The position numbers and the translations under genes were made by a program. Shown here in pieces: positions 8,468 through 17,961 of a stretch of 64,000 bases of DNA (positions are counted from its first letter, which is position 1; every line of letters starts with the position of its first letter). Location: assembly GCA_016708875.1 (NCBI GenBank), contig JADJFA010000002.1, positions 124,001 to 188,000 on the forward strand, read 5' to 3'. Source of the stretch: Lewinellaceae bacterium. Its GTDB lineage: Bacteria; Bacteroidota; Bacteroidia; Chitinophagales; Saprospiraceae. Below the pieces are notes generated by a model. That model was not told where the DNA came from. It made no database searches and worked only from the letters and a program-made list of their open reading frames with translations.

Positions 8468-10058
8468 TCTTCCTCCAAAATCAAAAAGCCCGCATCAAAA
8501 GGCGCAAAATGCTCCTTCAACGCCTCCATAAAACCATCCCCATACTTCAATAAGTACGGTAAAAAATTGTCGTGGCGTTCCTGCAAACCACCCGCTGGGA
8601 ATAATTTTTCCTTTAAAGCCCGAAGCTGATTGAGCGTCGTTTCGTGTTTTTGTTTTTCGGAGCGCATAAGCCGCCCTTGCCATTGCTCCAAGCCTGCCGC
8701 GACTTTCACAGATTCGGCCAGCACAGCTTTCTCCAACGTGGGGTCGACGGTCATGGCTTTTGCGGCCACTTGTTCGAAAATCTTCTTCAACTCGTTGATT
8801 TCCATTTCTAAACTCAGTTCCCCTGCTGCGTTTTTTTCTACAAAACTGCGCACCAACGCATCTGTTTCGCCAAAAAACTGTGCAGGGGTAAACCCAAATT
8901 TTGTCAACTTTTTCCCAGCATCCCGATCGAGCCAAAGGGCCGAATGCCGACGCACGAGCATTGGGAATTGAAGTCCAAAATGACGAAAAAGCGATTTCCT
9001 TTCCAGCCAATAAGCCAACTCCCCTCCCCCACCCACATAGGCAAGGTTTGGAAGAATAGTTTCTTGAAAAAGTGGACGCAGCACCACATTCGGGCTGAAC
9101 CGTTCAGGATAGTTTTCCACTTCCACGAGGATTTCCTCCTGAGAAAAAACGAGGTTCGTATTCAGCACTTTGTACACCCCATCTTCCCGAACGATGCGTT
9201 CCCTTGAACCAGGCATCAAATAAAAAGGTTGATTTCGCGCGGAACAGCCTGGGCCTTAAACCCTAATTTCGTTAATTGTTCAATCGTTTCGTTTACAATA
9301 CGGAATGCCGGCTGCTCGATAAGTTCAGCCTTCATGATGGGGACAAAATGTCGCTTAAGCAAGGCATCATTCATATTCAACACAACGAGTCCATATTGCC
9401 CAAAGAATTCGTGGAGCATCGCTTGTGTAGCCTCTGCGAAAGTTTTTTGTCTTTGGTAGCATTTTTCAACCCGCTCAAAAAGTGCTCGAGCAGCATCGCT
9501 TTCCCCCAAAATAGTGCGGAGTTCATCAAGTGCATTGGCAAGGCTCGCCGTACTCATGCTCCCAACTGCTCCAGTTTCATCTGGATTCCAAACAATCTGC
9601 TTTCCAAACAAATTAGCCTTGTTGACTTCTTCGATATCATGGTCTTCACTGCCCAATACAAAAACCGGGATAATGCGCTTACTTCCGCCAGTACTAGCCT
9701 CTACTGCTTCGGCCAAGTTAATGGTTGTCAAGGTTTTGTAAATGAAATAGAGTGGTCCTAAAAACAGACTCGGCTGGTGTGCCGTGACAATGGCGAATGC
9801 ATTTTCTTGCCCCAATGCCTCGATGTTTTGGCTGACTTTTTCGTGGAGGGCTAAGTTTTTATATTGACGGGAAAGGACCTCTACTAGATCAGCACGAGGA
9901 TAAATAGTGCTTTCTTTGTCCGACAAGATTCGCTCAAAAGTGGCAAGTGCCGGTGGGTAGGTATAAAAGGCTTCGAGTCGCTTGTCGCTAGTCGCATAGG
10001 CAACATCAGATTTGGAAAGTTGAGGGACTTGAGAAAATGGCAGAATGGATTTTCGCAT
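8464..10058 (-). CDS. bshC: Bacillithiol biosynthesis cysteine-adding enzyme BshC (frameshifted)
   Basis: Two adjacent frames (9216-10058 and 8464-9219) are the two halves of one ~531-residue BshC, the family's usual length. The break is a one-base loss in the homopolymer at 9222-9226: adding one base restores NLFYLMPGSRERIV. The N-terminal half carries the Rossmann-like nucleotide-binding core (VTAHQPSLFLGPLYFIYKT, FVLGSEDHDIEEVN). The C-terminal half contains the family's helical region and YVGGGGELAYWLERK. BshC adds cysteine to GlcN-malate, the last step of bacillithiol synthesis. The conserved neighbours of the break argue for a sequencing error. Confidence 0.92.
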
Positions 10059-10188
10059 AAGAAAGAGGTCGTCCGACCAAGCCAGGTAGTAGCAAGCAAA
10101 GGAAATAGTAATTTCCAGTTTTTAGACTAGAAATTGGAACGAAGGCAAGTTAACAAGGAACTGCAGCGGAGGTTTTTGATTTGGCAAA

Positions 10189-10221
10189 TTTGTCGGTATG
10201 AACCCGTCGGAGATACCTTTG
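10189..10221 (+). promoter_or_regulatory. Complete Bacteroidota promoter, TTTG-N21-TACCTTTG
   Basis: TTTG at 10189-10192 and TACCTTTG at 10214-10221 are separated by 21 nt, close to the consensus for the Bacteroidota primary sigma factor. Transcription would start near 10228, which decides the downstream gene's start at 10299 over an upstream in-frame ATG at 10134. Confidence 0.75.
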
Positions 10222-10298
10222 CACCAGTCACCAGTCCATCAATCACCCCTCCTTCGCTTTTGGCTTCGGCGGGTAAACAGTCCACCAATCACCATCAC

Positions 10299-11579
10299 GT
10301 GAATCTCCCCTTTTTCATTGCCCGCCGTATCGCCTTTTCAGGTGGGAAGAACTTTTCCAGGCTTATCATTCGCATTGCTGTTGTAGCGGTAGCACTGAGT
10401 GTAGGCGTGATGATTGCTTCCTCGGCACTCATAGCAGGATTCAAGAGCGAGATTAGTCGCAAGATTTTTGAATTTTGGGGGCATATCCATATTTCTGATA
10501 CGGCTTATTCCCTCTCATTCGAGCCACAACCTATTGATATTAAACAGGATTTTTATCCTTCCCTGGATACGGTTAGAAGCATTTCTCCTACGACCTTGGG
10601 ACAAATGGAATGGCAAGGCAAAGGGCCCCGCGGTGGAATCCGTCATATTCAGGTTTTTGCCCACAAACCCGGCATTATTCGAACAAAAACGGCCTTGGAA
10701 GGCATCCTCCTAAAAGGCATCGGAAAGGATTTTGACTGGGGGAATTTGGAACCCTATTTGCTTGAAGGGAAGCCAATTACACTAACGGATACGGCTATTT
10801 CTCGCGAAATCATCATCAGCCGCCAAACGGCTGACCGTCTGCAAGTGGGCGTGGGCGACAAGTTCATCGTGCATTTTGTGAAAGAGCGCGACCAAACGCG
10901 CCGGATGTTCCAAATCTGCGGGATATACAAAACGGGATTGGAGGAATACGACCGAAAATTTGCATTGTGCGACATCCGGCAGGTGCAAAACCTACTTGGT
11001 TGGCAAGAAAATCAAGTAGCGGGATTTGAAATCTGGCTCGACGACTTGAGCGATCTCGAACTTTACAACGAGTACATTTACCAGGAAGTGCTGCCTGAAG
11101 ACCTGCTTTCGGTGAGCATCCGCGACAAGTTTCCTTCTATTTTTGAGTGGCTCGAATTGCAGGATTACAATGAAATTGTAATCCTTGTGCTGATGCTCGC
11201 GGTAGCCATCATCAACATGATTACCGCATTGCTGGTACTTGTACTCGAACGCAGCACTATGATCGGCATCCTAAAAGCGCTCGGCGCAGAAAACCACCGC
11301 ATTCGCTCCGTTTTCTTGTATCATGCTGCGGTCATCACGCTCAACGGTATGTTTTGGGGCAATTTGATCGGTCTCGGTTTTTGCTGGCTTCAGGACCGTT
11401 TTCACCTGATAAAGCTCAATGAAGCGGACTATTACCTTTCCTATGCACCGGTACGCATTGAGTGGATCACGGTGTTGGGCATCAATCTGGGCACGCTTTT
11501 GATTACCCTGGTTTTCCTGTTGTTGCCTTCGTTGGTGGTGTCGGGGATTGCTCCGGTTAGGGCGATTAGGTTTAAGTAG
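10299..11579 (+). CDS. LolC/LolE-like lipoprotein-release ABC permease
   Basis: A 426-residue permease starting PFFIARRIAFSGGKNFSRLI, the typical N-terminus of Bacteroidota LolE-type proteins. A first helix (residues ~25-48) precedes a ~220-residue periplasmic domain. Three C-terminal helices follow, with the FtsX-type loop VLERSTMIGILKALGAENHRIRSVF before the second; the protein ends with IAPVRAIRFK. It should release outer-membrane lipoproteins from the inner membrane together with a LolD ATPase that is not in this window. I use GTG 10299 because a promoter at 10189-10221 lies within the longer open frame. Confidence 0.88.
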   Translation: MNLPFFIARRIAFSGGKNFSRLIIRIAVVAVALSVGVMIASSALIAGFKSEISRKIFEFWGHIHISDTAYSLSFEPQPIDIKQDFYPSLDTVRSISPTTLGQMEWQGKGPRGGIRHIQVFAHKPGIIRTKTALEGILLKGIGKDFDWGNLEPYLLEGKPITLTDTAISREIIISRQTADRLQVGVGDKFIVHFVKERDQTRRMFQICGIYKTGLEEYDRKFALCDIRQVQNLLGWQENQVAGFEIWLDDLSDLELYNEYIYQEVLPEDLLSVSIRDKFPSIFEWLELQDYNEIVILVLMLAVAIINMITALLVLVLERSTMIGILKALGAENHRIRSVFLYHAAVITLNGMFWGNLIGLGFCWLQDRFHLIKLNEADYYLSYAPVRIEWITVLGINLGTLLITLVFLLLPSLVVSGIAPVRAIRFK

Positions 11580-11614
11580 GGCGAACTTTAGTTCGCCAAG
11601 ACAAAAAAGTTGAA

Positions 11615-11653
11615 TTAAGTGAGGGGTTGACTCGAAATCAGCCCCTCACTTAA
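11615..11653. terminator. Bidirectional terminator hairpin
   Basis: TTAAGTGAGGGGTTGA (11615-11630) and its reverse complement (11638-11653) form a 16-bp stem between the convergent permease and M28 peptidase genes. A second small hairpin, GGCGAACT/AGTTCGCC, lies at about 11580-11597. Confidence 0.8.
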
Positions 11654-11657
11654 CAAT

Positions 11658-12896
11658 CTAAAACGTCACCGGCATCGTCTTTTCCTCTGCCCCACGTTTT
11701 ACTTTCACATTGGTTGTATCGCCCTTTTTGAACATTGAAAGCCCTTTCATGTAGTCCTGAATGTTCTTGACAGCAATGTCTCCAAGCCCAACAATGATGT
11801 CGCCTTTAAGTACCCCTGCTTTAGATGCAGGCTTGCCGTCAGTGACGCCGTCTACGTGTACGCCTTCGCCTTCCCAAGTATAGTCGGGCATAATGCCGAG
11901 AGTTACTTTAAAACTCACGTTGGTTCCTTCCTTGGATTTTGTTTCCTGGAATTTCAGCTTGGGCTGTTTATCAAGCGTTTGAATAATCTCTGCAATCGTT
12001 GAAACAATCTGCATGACCCCAGGGAAATTCACTTTCTCCACATCATCGGTCGGTTTGTGGTAGTCCGAGTGCTGACCTGTGAAAAAGAAAAGCACAGGAA
12101 TATTTTTCAAATAAAACGAGGTGTGGTCGCTTGGCCCTACCCCTGCGCTGTCAAGTTTGATGCCCAGATCAGATTTCAGACTTTTCAAGGTAGGGACAAA
12201 ATCCGGGGCCGTGCCCACGCCACCAACGACCACTTTTTTCTCTTCATTCAGGCGACCAATCATATCCATATTGATCATGAAACTGACTTTCGTAAGGTCA
12301 ATTGTTGGGGTCTCCGTGTATTTTTTAGAACCGTAAAGCCCGAGTTCTTCCCCTGAAAAGCATAGGAAAAGGAAGTTGTGCTGCTCTTTTACGCCATTTT
12401 TGGCCAAGAAACGGGCAAGTTCGATGACCCCTGCGGTACCACTCGCGTTATCGTCCGCACCATTGTGGATTTTTCCAGCAGGATTTGCATCCAGTGAGTT
12501 GTGATCATTGCCGAGACCAAGGTGGTCATAGTGCGCCCCAATAACAATGGTATATTCTGCACCATTATCCAAGTAAGCCGCGACGTTTTGAGCGGTCACG
12601 GATGGAGCATTTGCATCCACTCCACCGTGTGGGTCGCTGGACTTTTTAAAACTGAATTTGTGGTAAAAAGTGCCATCATTGCCCTTCGGGCTAAGACCAA
12701 TTTTGCGAAATTCTTTGGAAATGTATTTGGCAGCCATCCGCTCACCAGGTGTGCCTGTACCTCGACCCTGGAGTTTGTCAGAAGCGAGATAAGAAACGTG
12801 CTTGTGCAGTTTTTTTTCTGAAATAGAGGACTGCTGGGAAAAAACGGGAGATAACGCGAGCAGAGATGCCACGATGGTAAGGACGAAATACTTCAT
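11658..12896 (-). CDS. Secreted M28 zinc aminopeptidase with PDZ domain
   Basis: A 412-residue protein with a signal peptide (YFVLTIVASLLALSPVFSQQ). Zinc-site motifs of family M28 appear in order: GAHYDHLG, NGADDNASG, SGEELGLYGS, NMDMIGR and HSDYHKPTDD. A C-terminal PDZ domain (about residues 320-405, GKPASKAGVLKGDIIVGLGD) probably guides substrates. It acts in the periplasm or outside, trimming peptides. The start is the ATG giving the canonical signal peptide; an ATG eight codons upstream is less likely. Confidence 0.93.
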   Translation of the reverse strand: MKYFVLTIVASLLALSPVFSQQSSISEKKLHKHVSYLASDKLQGRGTGTPGERMAAKYISKEFRKIGLSPKGNDGTFYHKFSFKKSSDPHGGVDANAPSVTAQNVAAYLDNGAEYTIVIGAHYDHLGLGNDHNSLDANPAGKIHNGADDNASGTAGVIELARFLAKNGVKEQHNFLFLCFSGEELGLYGSKKYTETPTIDLTKVSFMINMDMIGRLNEEKKVVVGGVGTAPDFVPTLKSLKSDLGIKLDSAGVGPSDHTSFYLKNIPVLFFFTGQHSDYHKPTDDVEKVNFPGVMQIVSTIAEIIQTLDKQPKLKFQETKSKEGTNVSFKVTLGIMPDYTWEGEGVHVDGVTDGKPASKAGVLKGDIIVGLGDIAVKNIQDYMKGLSMFKKGDTTNVKVKRGAEEKTMPVTF

Positions 12897-12984
12897 GTAG
12901 TGGAAATTTTTAGGCTGCAAAAGTAATATATCAGCATGAGCCTAAAGACCATGTTTTGGTCAAAATACAAAGTGCATCGAAAAA

Positions 12985-13716
12985 TCAGGGAAGGCTGATA
13001 CCAGGGGCTTCTGCTTGCTCCAAATCTGGATACCAGCAAAGGCGGTCGAGCATTTCTGGAGTTCCGGAAAAAACGTTGAGATCTACTTTTTTACAAATTC
13101 CCTCGATGCAGCCTTCGTTTGAAAATTGCCAGAATTCCCAGTTTTTTCCAGTGGTTAAAAACGGCTTTTCTTCCGAATAACGCGCTATCCACAGTGGATA
13201 ATGATCCAAATGACCTGAGAGATACCGCTCATAAAAATGCTGGTTGGAATAGATGATTGGCTTCACACCTAATTGGCGTTCAACTACTTCCAGCCATATT
13301 TTTGCCTCTTGTAGCATTATTTCGGGAGCGATATCATCCAAAATCTCAATGTCCAATACCGGAGCAAGATCGCCTGGCATCATTTCCACCTGACTGAGAA
13401 AATGGGCAGCCTGTTCGTCACCGCAACCATACGCGCGAAAAAAATGGTAGGCCCCACGCCGGATTCCAAGCCTTTTGAGCTCATCCCAATTGTAGCAAAA
13501 TAGGCTGTCCACAAAATCGCCTCCTTCCGTAGCTTTCACAAAGGCAAAATCAATCGGCTCTTTGGTCGCAACCGAATCCCAGGCTATCAGCTTTTGATGG
13601 TGTGAAACGTCTACCCCGCGCAAAATAACGGATTTAGGCAAGGATACATGCTCCGCCTGCTCGCCCGTATTGGGCGCGATTGCAAACAAAAGAAAGGCGT
13701 AGAGTATGCGTAACAT
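12985..13716 (-). CDS. GH25-family lysozyme (muramidase)
   Basis: A 243-residue protein with an N-terminal hydrophobic signal (MLRILYAFLLFAIAP). GVDVSHHQ, FVKATEGG, AYHFFRA and PVLDIEILDD are the GH25 active-site blocks, including the catalytic Asp/Glu pair. It hydrolyses the MurNAc-GlcNAc bond of peptidoglycan, presumably for wall remodelling or attack on other bacteria. The frame is open upstream to 13905, but that extension overlaps the rho terminator and lacks a signal peptide, so ATG 13716 is preferred. Confidence 0.92.
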   Translation of the reverse strand: MLRILYAFLLFAIAPNTGEQAEHVSLPKSVILRGVDVSHHQKLIAWDSVATKEPIDFAFVKATEGGDFVDSLFCYNWDELKRLGIRRGAYHFFRAYGCGDEQAAHFLSQVEMMPGDLAPVLDIEILDDIAPEIMLQEAKIWLEVVERQLGVKPIIYSNQHFYERYLSGHLDHYPLWIARYSEEKPFLTTGKNWEFWQFSNEGCIEGICKKVDLNVFSGTPEMLDRLCWYPDLEQAEAPGISLP

Positions 13717-13886
13717 GTAAGTTTTGTCGGGGCGAAGGAACAACCTACTAACGGAATCAAAATCCTTCAATTGCACAATTAGCCCCTTGACGACAAATTT
13801 CTGATAGCCATAATTCGTGCCAAAACGGGAGAGAGTGAGCGCGCGTGAGATGCGAGAGCATTTACCGTTGGACATTTTAGATAAAC

Positions 13887-13922
13887 AAAGCCCTCCGTGC
13901 ATCAAACGTGCGCGGAGGGCTT
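13887..13922 (-). terminator. Terminator of rho
   Basis: On the minus strand, AAGCCCTCCGCGCACG and GCACGGAGGGCTTT form a stem about 25 nt beyond the rho stop. Confidence 0.85.
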
Positions 13923-13945
13923 ATAAATTATCGAAGGTTCAAGGT

Positions 13946-16009
13946 CTACCGATTCATAGAAGCCAAAAACTCTTCGTTGCTGCTGCTGTGTAACATTTGT
14001 TTTTTCACAAACTCCATCGCTTCTTCCGGCTTCATATCAGCCAGGTGATTGCGTAGGATGAACATCCTTTGCAGGGTGTCTTTGTCCAAAAGCAGGTCTT
14101 CGCGGCGTGTGCTCGATTTAGTAAGGTCAACGCTCGGGTAGAGGCGGCGATTGGCAAGGTTGCGGTCGAGTTGCAGTTCCATGTTGCCTGTGCCTTTGAA
14201 TTCCTCAAAAATGACCTGATCCATTTTTGAACCTGTGTCAATGAGCGCCGTAGCAAGTATGGTCAGCGAGCCACCATCTTCAATAGCACGTGCGGCGCCA
14301 AAGAATTTTTTAGGTCGTTGTAAGGCCGTGGCTTCCACACCACCGGAAAGGACTTTGCCGCTCGCTGGCGCCACAGTATTGTAAGCCCGTGCCATCCGAG
14401 TGATAGAATCAAGCAGGATCACAACGTGGTGACCACATTCGACCATACGTTTGGCTTTTTCCAGCACGATATTAGCCAAGCGCACATGGTTCTCAGCCAA
14501 CTCATCAAAAGTGGAAGCCACTACTTCTGCTTTCACATTTCGACGCATATCCGTTACTTCTTCCGGGCGTTCGTCAATGAGCAATACAATGACGTAACAT
14601 TCGGGGTGATTTTTTGTGATGGCGTTCGCTATGTCTTTGAGCAAAAACGTTTTACCCGTCTTTGGCTGGGCTACTATTAGACCCCGTTGACCTTTACCGA
14701 TAGGTGTAAATAGGTCAATGACACGGTTGCCAAAGTCACGCCCGGTCGGGCTAGTAAGCAGCGTAAACTTAGACGTCGGGAACAATGGCGTGAGGTAATC
14801 AAACGGCACACGGTCGCGCACATCTTTAGGATCAAGGCCATTAATCTTGGCAACTTTCAGAAGCGCAAAATATTTCTCGCCTTCTTTTGGCGGACGGATT
14901 GCGCCTCGCACGGTATCGCCCGTTTTCAGGCCAAAAAGTTTGATTTGCGATGGTGAGACATATATATCGTCCGGGCTGGTTTGGTAATTGTAATCAGGAG
15001 AGCGGAGGAATCCATACCCGTCAGGCATCATCTCCAAAGTACCCAAGCCTTCCACGATTCCATCCAGTTCAACATCGAAACGCTCACGATGTACCGTGGG
15101 GGGCATCACTTCTACCGGCTCAGAGGGAGCTACAGGCGTCGTTTGTACCGGGCTGACTTCAGGTTGGCCAGCAAGCGGTGCGAATGGGCGGTGCATAGGC
15201 ATGACCTCATCCTCTTCATCGTTCCCGTTTACGGGCGCAACATATTCTTCTTCAAGGTTTTGCAACTTGGCGGCATCAGAGTCGAAAAGCCCTGGCTGGC
15301 CGGGTCGTTGTTGCGGGCGGTCGCGACGGCGATCTTCCCATTCGCGTTGCCTACGATCTCGGCGGTCTTCCCAACGGTCGCGATTGCGGCCTTGGCCTTC
15401 CGGACGTTGCTGGGGCTGGTCTCGACGATTTGCTGAAGCGTCATTACCAGGAACCGGGCGATTTTGATCACGATTACCTTCCTGCGCGGGGCGGTTTTGG
15501 TCGCGATTACCCTCTTGTGCAGGGCGATTTTGGTCGCGGTTTGGGCGTTCATTTCGATCGTCGCGGCGTTGGGGGGGGGCTGGTTCCCGGTTGCCTTCTG
15601 GAGTCGGACGGTTTTGATCACGTTCCCGTTTTTCCACGGGAAGTGGGCGGTTTGGTTCGCGATCTTGGCGGGCTTCGGGCTTGACAGGCTGGTCACGGCG
15701 CGCTGGAACTGGCTTGGCAGTTTTTTCTGGTTTTTCAGCGGCTGGCTGCTCGGAAACGGGTGCTTGTTCCAGCTCGTCATCGTCCGCTGGTTTTACTTTT
15801 CGGGTGCGGCGGCCGGTTTGAGGGTTTGGCTCTTCTACAATGGGCACTACCCGATTGGTGGCGGTTTTTTCCGCAAGAGCCTGCTCATCCAGAATTTTAT
15901 AAATTAAATCCTGTTTGGAGAATTTGGCGATGCCCTTTACGCCAAGTTTTTGGGCGATTTCTTTGAGCTCAGTCACCAGCTTGTCGTTAAGCTGCAAAAT
16001 GTCGTACAT
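13946..16009 (-). CDS. rho: Transcription termination factor Rho with long disordered insert
   Basis: 687 residues against ~420 in E. coli. The N-terminal Rho-N domain (MYDILQLNDKLVTELKEIAQ) is followed by ~200 low-complexity residues rich in R, D, N, Q, P and E, containing a tandem repeat of GNRDQNRPAQE. Next come the cold-shock-like RNA-binding domain (DGYGFLRSP) and the hexameric ATPase with Walker A (PKTGKTFLLKDI), Walker B (VVILLDSITRMARAYN) and the Q- and R-loop regions (SGGVEATALQRPKKFFGAAR). Long Arg/Asn-rich inserts are typical of Bacteroidota Rho and can promote condensates. ATG 16009 is chosen over an upstream ATG because it begins the conserved Rho-N domain. Confidence 0.97.
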   Translation of the reverse strand: MYDILQLNDKLVTELKEIAQKLGVKGIAKFSKQDLIYKILDEQALAEKTATNRVVPIVEEPNPQTGRRTRKVKPADDDELEQAPVSEQPAAEKPEKTAKPVPARRDQPVKPEARQDREPNRPLPVEKRERDQNRPTPEGNREPAPPQRRDDRNERPNRDQNRPAQEGNRDQNRPAQEGNRDQNRPVPGNDASANRRDQPQQRPEGQGRNRDRWEDRRDRRQREWEDRRRDRPQQRPGQPGLFDSDAAKLQNLEEEYVAPVNGNDEEDEVMPMHRPFAPLAGQPEVSPVQTTPVAPSEPVEVMPPTVHRERFDVELDGIVEGLGTLEMMPDGYGFLRSPDYNYQTSPDDIYVSPSQIKLFGLKTGDTVRGAIRPPKEGEKYFALLKVAKINGLDPKDVRDRVPFDYLTPLFPTSKFTLLTSPTGRDFGNRVIDLFTPIGKGQRGLIVAQPKTGKTFLLKDIANAITKNHPECYVIVLLIDERPEEVTDMRRNVKAEVVASTFDELAENHVRLANIVLEKAKRMVECGHHVVILLDSITRMARAYNTVAPASGKVLSGGVEATALQRPKKFFGAARAIEDGGSLTILATALIDTGSKMDQVIFEEFKGTGNMELQLDRNLANRRLYPSVDLTKSSTRREDLLLDKDTLQRMFILRNHLADMKPEEAMEFVKKQMLHSSSNEEFLASMNR

Positions 16010-16559
16010 GAGTGGGGATGAAAATAAGTTAAAATTGTGTGTTGGCGCGGCTCGATACCGGAGCATTGGCGTTCGAGGGATTCGCGCACGGTGGTGGGAA
16101 GGTTATTGAATGATCATCGTGTCTATACACTGTCCAACAAAAGTTGTACAAAGCGAGACACAGTGTTTAAAATGAGAAATTTGACAAAAACTATTTGCAA
16201 AAAACATCTTGCCGAGAAGGGCAGGAGAACGGTTTGATCGGGAATAGGCGCGGATGAAAAATTATCGGGAGGGTGTTTGAAAAAACCTCCAGCCTCAAAT
16301 ATCAGGCTATGTGTAAATTACCTTAAACAGTAAGGGAAACAAGGATGGTCGGTGGCCATTAAGGCAATCCTATGTGCTCAAATCAAGTAATGAACAGTGC
16401 AAAGATAAGCCTGTTTTTAAATTCGCTCTATCTTGCAGCGATTTTTTCGGCTTGTGCTCAAAATTTACAAATACAGGCCGTAATTTGACCATTAGAACCG
16501 CCATTTTCGTTAAATGTTGCAACCCAACATTATTAATTTTCAAAAGACACCAGCAATCT
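16010..16559. other. Divergent rho/serS intergenic region
   Basis: 550 nt without a credible gene. On the minus strand TATCTTTG (complement of 16398-16405) fits the -7 box and would give rho a ~380-nt leader, compatible with Rho autoregulation. I see no clear plus-strand promoter for serS and no tRNA or riboswitch. Confidence 0.4.
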
Positions 16560-17841
16560 ATGCTCCAACTCAAAGTAATACGCGACGAAAAAAAACGAAT
16601 CCTTGCAGGCCTCCGCAAAAGAAACTGGACGGCGGCTCAACTCAAAGTTATTGACCAGATTCTGAAAACCGATGATGCCCGGAGGGCCACTCAAAAAAGA
16701 CCTCGACGACACGCTTGGCGAAGGAAACCGGCTCGCCAAACAAATTGGCGCGTTGATGGGGCAAGGTAAAAAAGAGGAAGCAGAAGCACTTAAAGTCCAG
16801 GTCGCAATGCTCAAAACCAAGAGCAAAGACCTCGAAGAACGCATGGACATCCTAAAAAATCAATTGGATGAAATGCTCTACACCGTGCCCAACTGCCCCC
16901 ATAAAACTGTCCCGAAAGGCAAAACTCCAGAGGACAATAAAATAGCCAAAGACTGGACAAAGCCCTTCCCTACCCTACCCGAAGATGCAATCCCTCACTG
17001 GGAATTGGCCAAAAAATACAACCTATTCGACCTCGAACTAGGCGTGAAACTAACTGGCGCAGGATTCCCGGTTTATCGCGGAAAAGGGGCAAGGCTCCAA
17101 CGCGCCCTGATTCAATTCTTTCTGGACGAAGCAGTAAAAGCTGGATACGAAGAAATAGAGCCGCCATTGCTCGTGAACGAGGACTCTGCTCGCGGAACGG
17201 GCCAGTTGCCCGACAAGGAAGCGCAGATGTACCACTGCACAATAGATAATCTCTATCTAATACCTACCGCGGAAGTCCCTGTGACCAATATCCTGCGCGA
17301 CGAAATTCTCTCTCTCAAGGATTTCCCTGTAAAGATGACTGCCTACACACCCTGTTTTCGTCGCGAAGCGGGTTCTTATGGCGCCCACGTGCGCGGTTTG
17401 AACCGTGTACACCAGTTCGACAAAGTAGAAATCGTGCGTGCAGAGCTTCCTGACCAATCCTATAAGGCCTTACAAGGCATGGTTCGCCATGTAGAAAGCA
17501 TCATGCGCAAACTTGAACTGCCTTACCGAATATTGTTGCTTTGTGGCGGCGACATGGGCTTTGCTTCTGCCAAAACCTATGATTTTGAGGTATGGTCAGC
17601 AGCACAGAAACGCTGGCTGGAAGTCAGTTCTGTGTCTTGTTTTGAGGCATTTCAGAGCAACCGTCTCAAACTCCGTTATCGCGACGAAAATGGCAAAACC
17701 GAATTGGCGCACACGCTGAATGGCTCTGCTATGGCCCTTGCCCGTATCGTAGCGGCTTTGCTGGAAAATAACCAAACGCCTGAGGGTATTCGTTTGCCGA
17801 AAGTGCTGTGGAAGTATGCGGGGTTTAAGGTGATTGATTGA
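16560..17841 (+). CDS. serS: Seryl-tRNA synthetase (frameshifted)
   Basis: The N-terminal frame starts at ATG 16560 (LQLKVIRDEKKRILAGLRKRNW) and moves into the second frame through one extra A in the A6 run at 16693-16698; five As give ATQKDLDDTLGEGNRLAKQI. The restored length is 426 residues, normal for SerRS. The N-terminal tRNA-binding coiled coil spans about residues 30-100. Class II motifs follow: motif 2 (TPCFRREAGSYGAHVRGLNRVHQFDKVE) and motif 3 (NGSAMALARIVAALLENNQ). It charges tRNA-Ser. The gene is essential, so the break is almost certainly a sequencing or assembly error. Confidence 0.96.
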
Positions 17842-17858
17842 TGCTCAGCGCATGGATA

Positions 17859-17946
17859 AAAATGTTTCACACAACGCCACTACGACACAACGTTTGATCT
17901 TTTGATTATCAAAACGTTGTGTCGTAGTGGCGTTGTGAAACATTTT
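17859..17946. repeat. Near-perfect 36-nt inverted repeat between convergent genes
   Basis: Arms at about 17859-17895 and 17911-17946 (AAAATGTTTCACACAACGCC against GGCGTTGTGAAACATTTT) enclose a 15-nt loop. The stem is far longer than a normal terminator needs. It may act as a bidirectional terminator for serS and the convergent deiminase gene, or be a small palindromic mobile repeat. Confidence 0.85.
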
Positions 17947-17961
17947 GTCGGGGTACTTATA

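Noticed and set aside
16010..16559. tRNA or small ORF between rho and serS
   Set aside because: No cloverleaf with a T-loop motif is visible, and short frames there have no start/promoter support.
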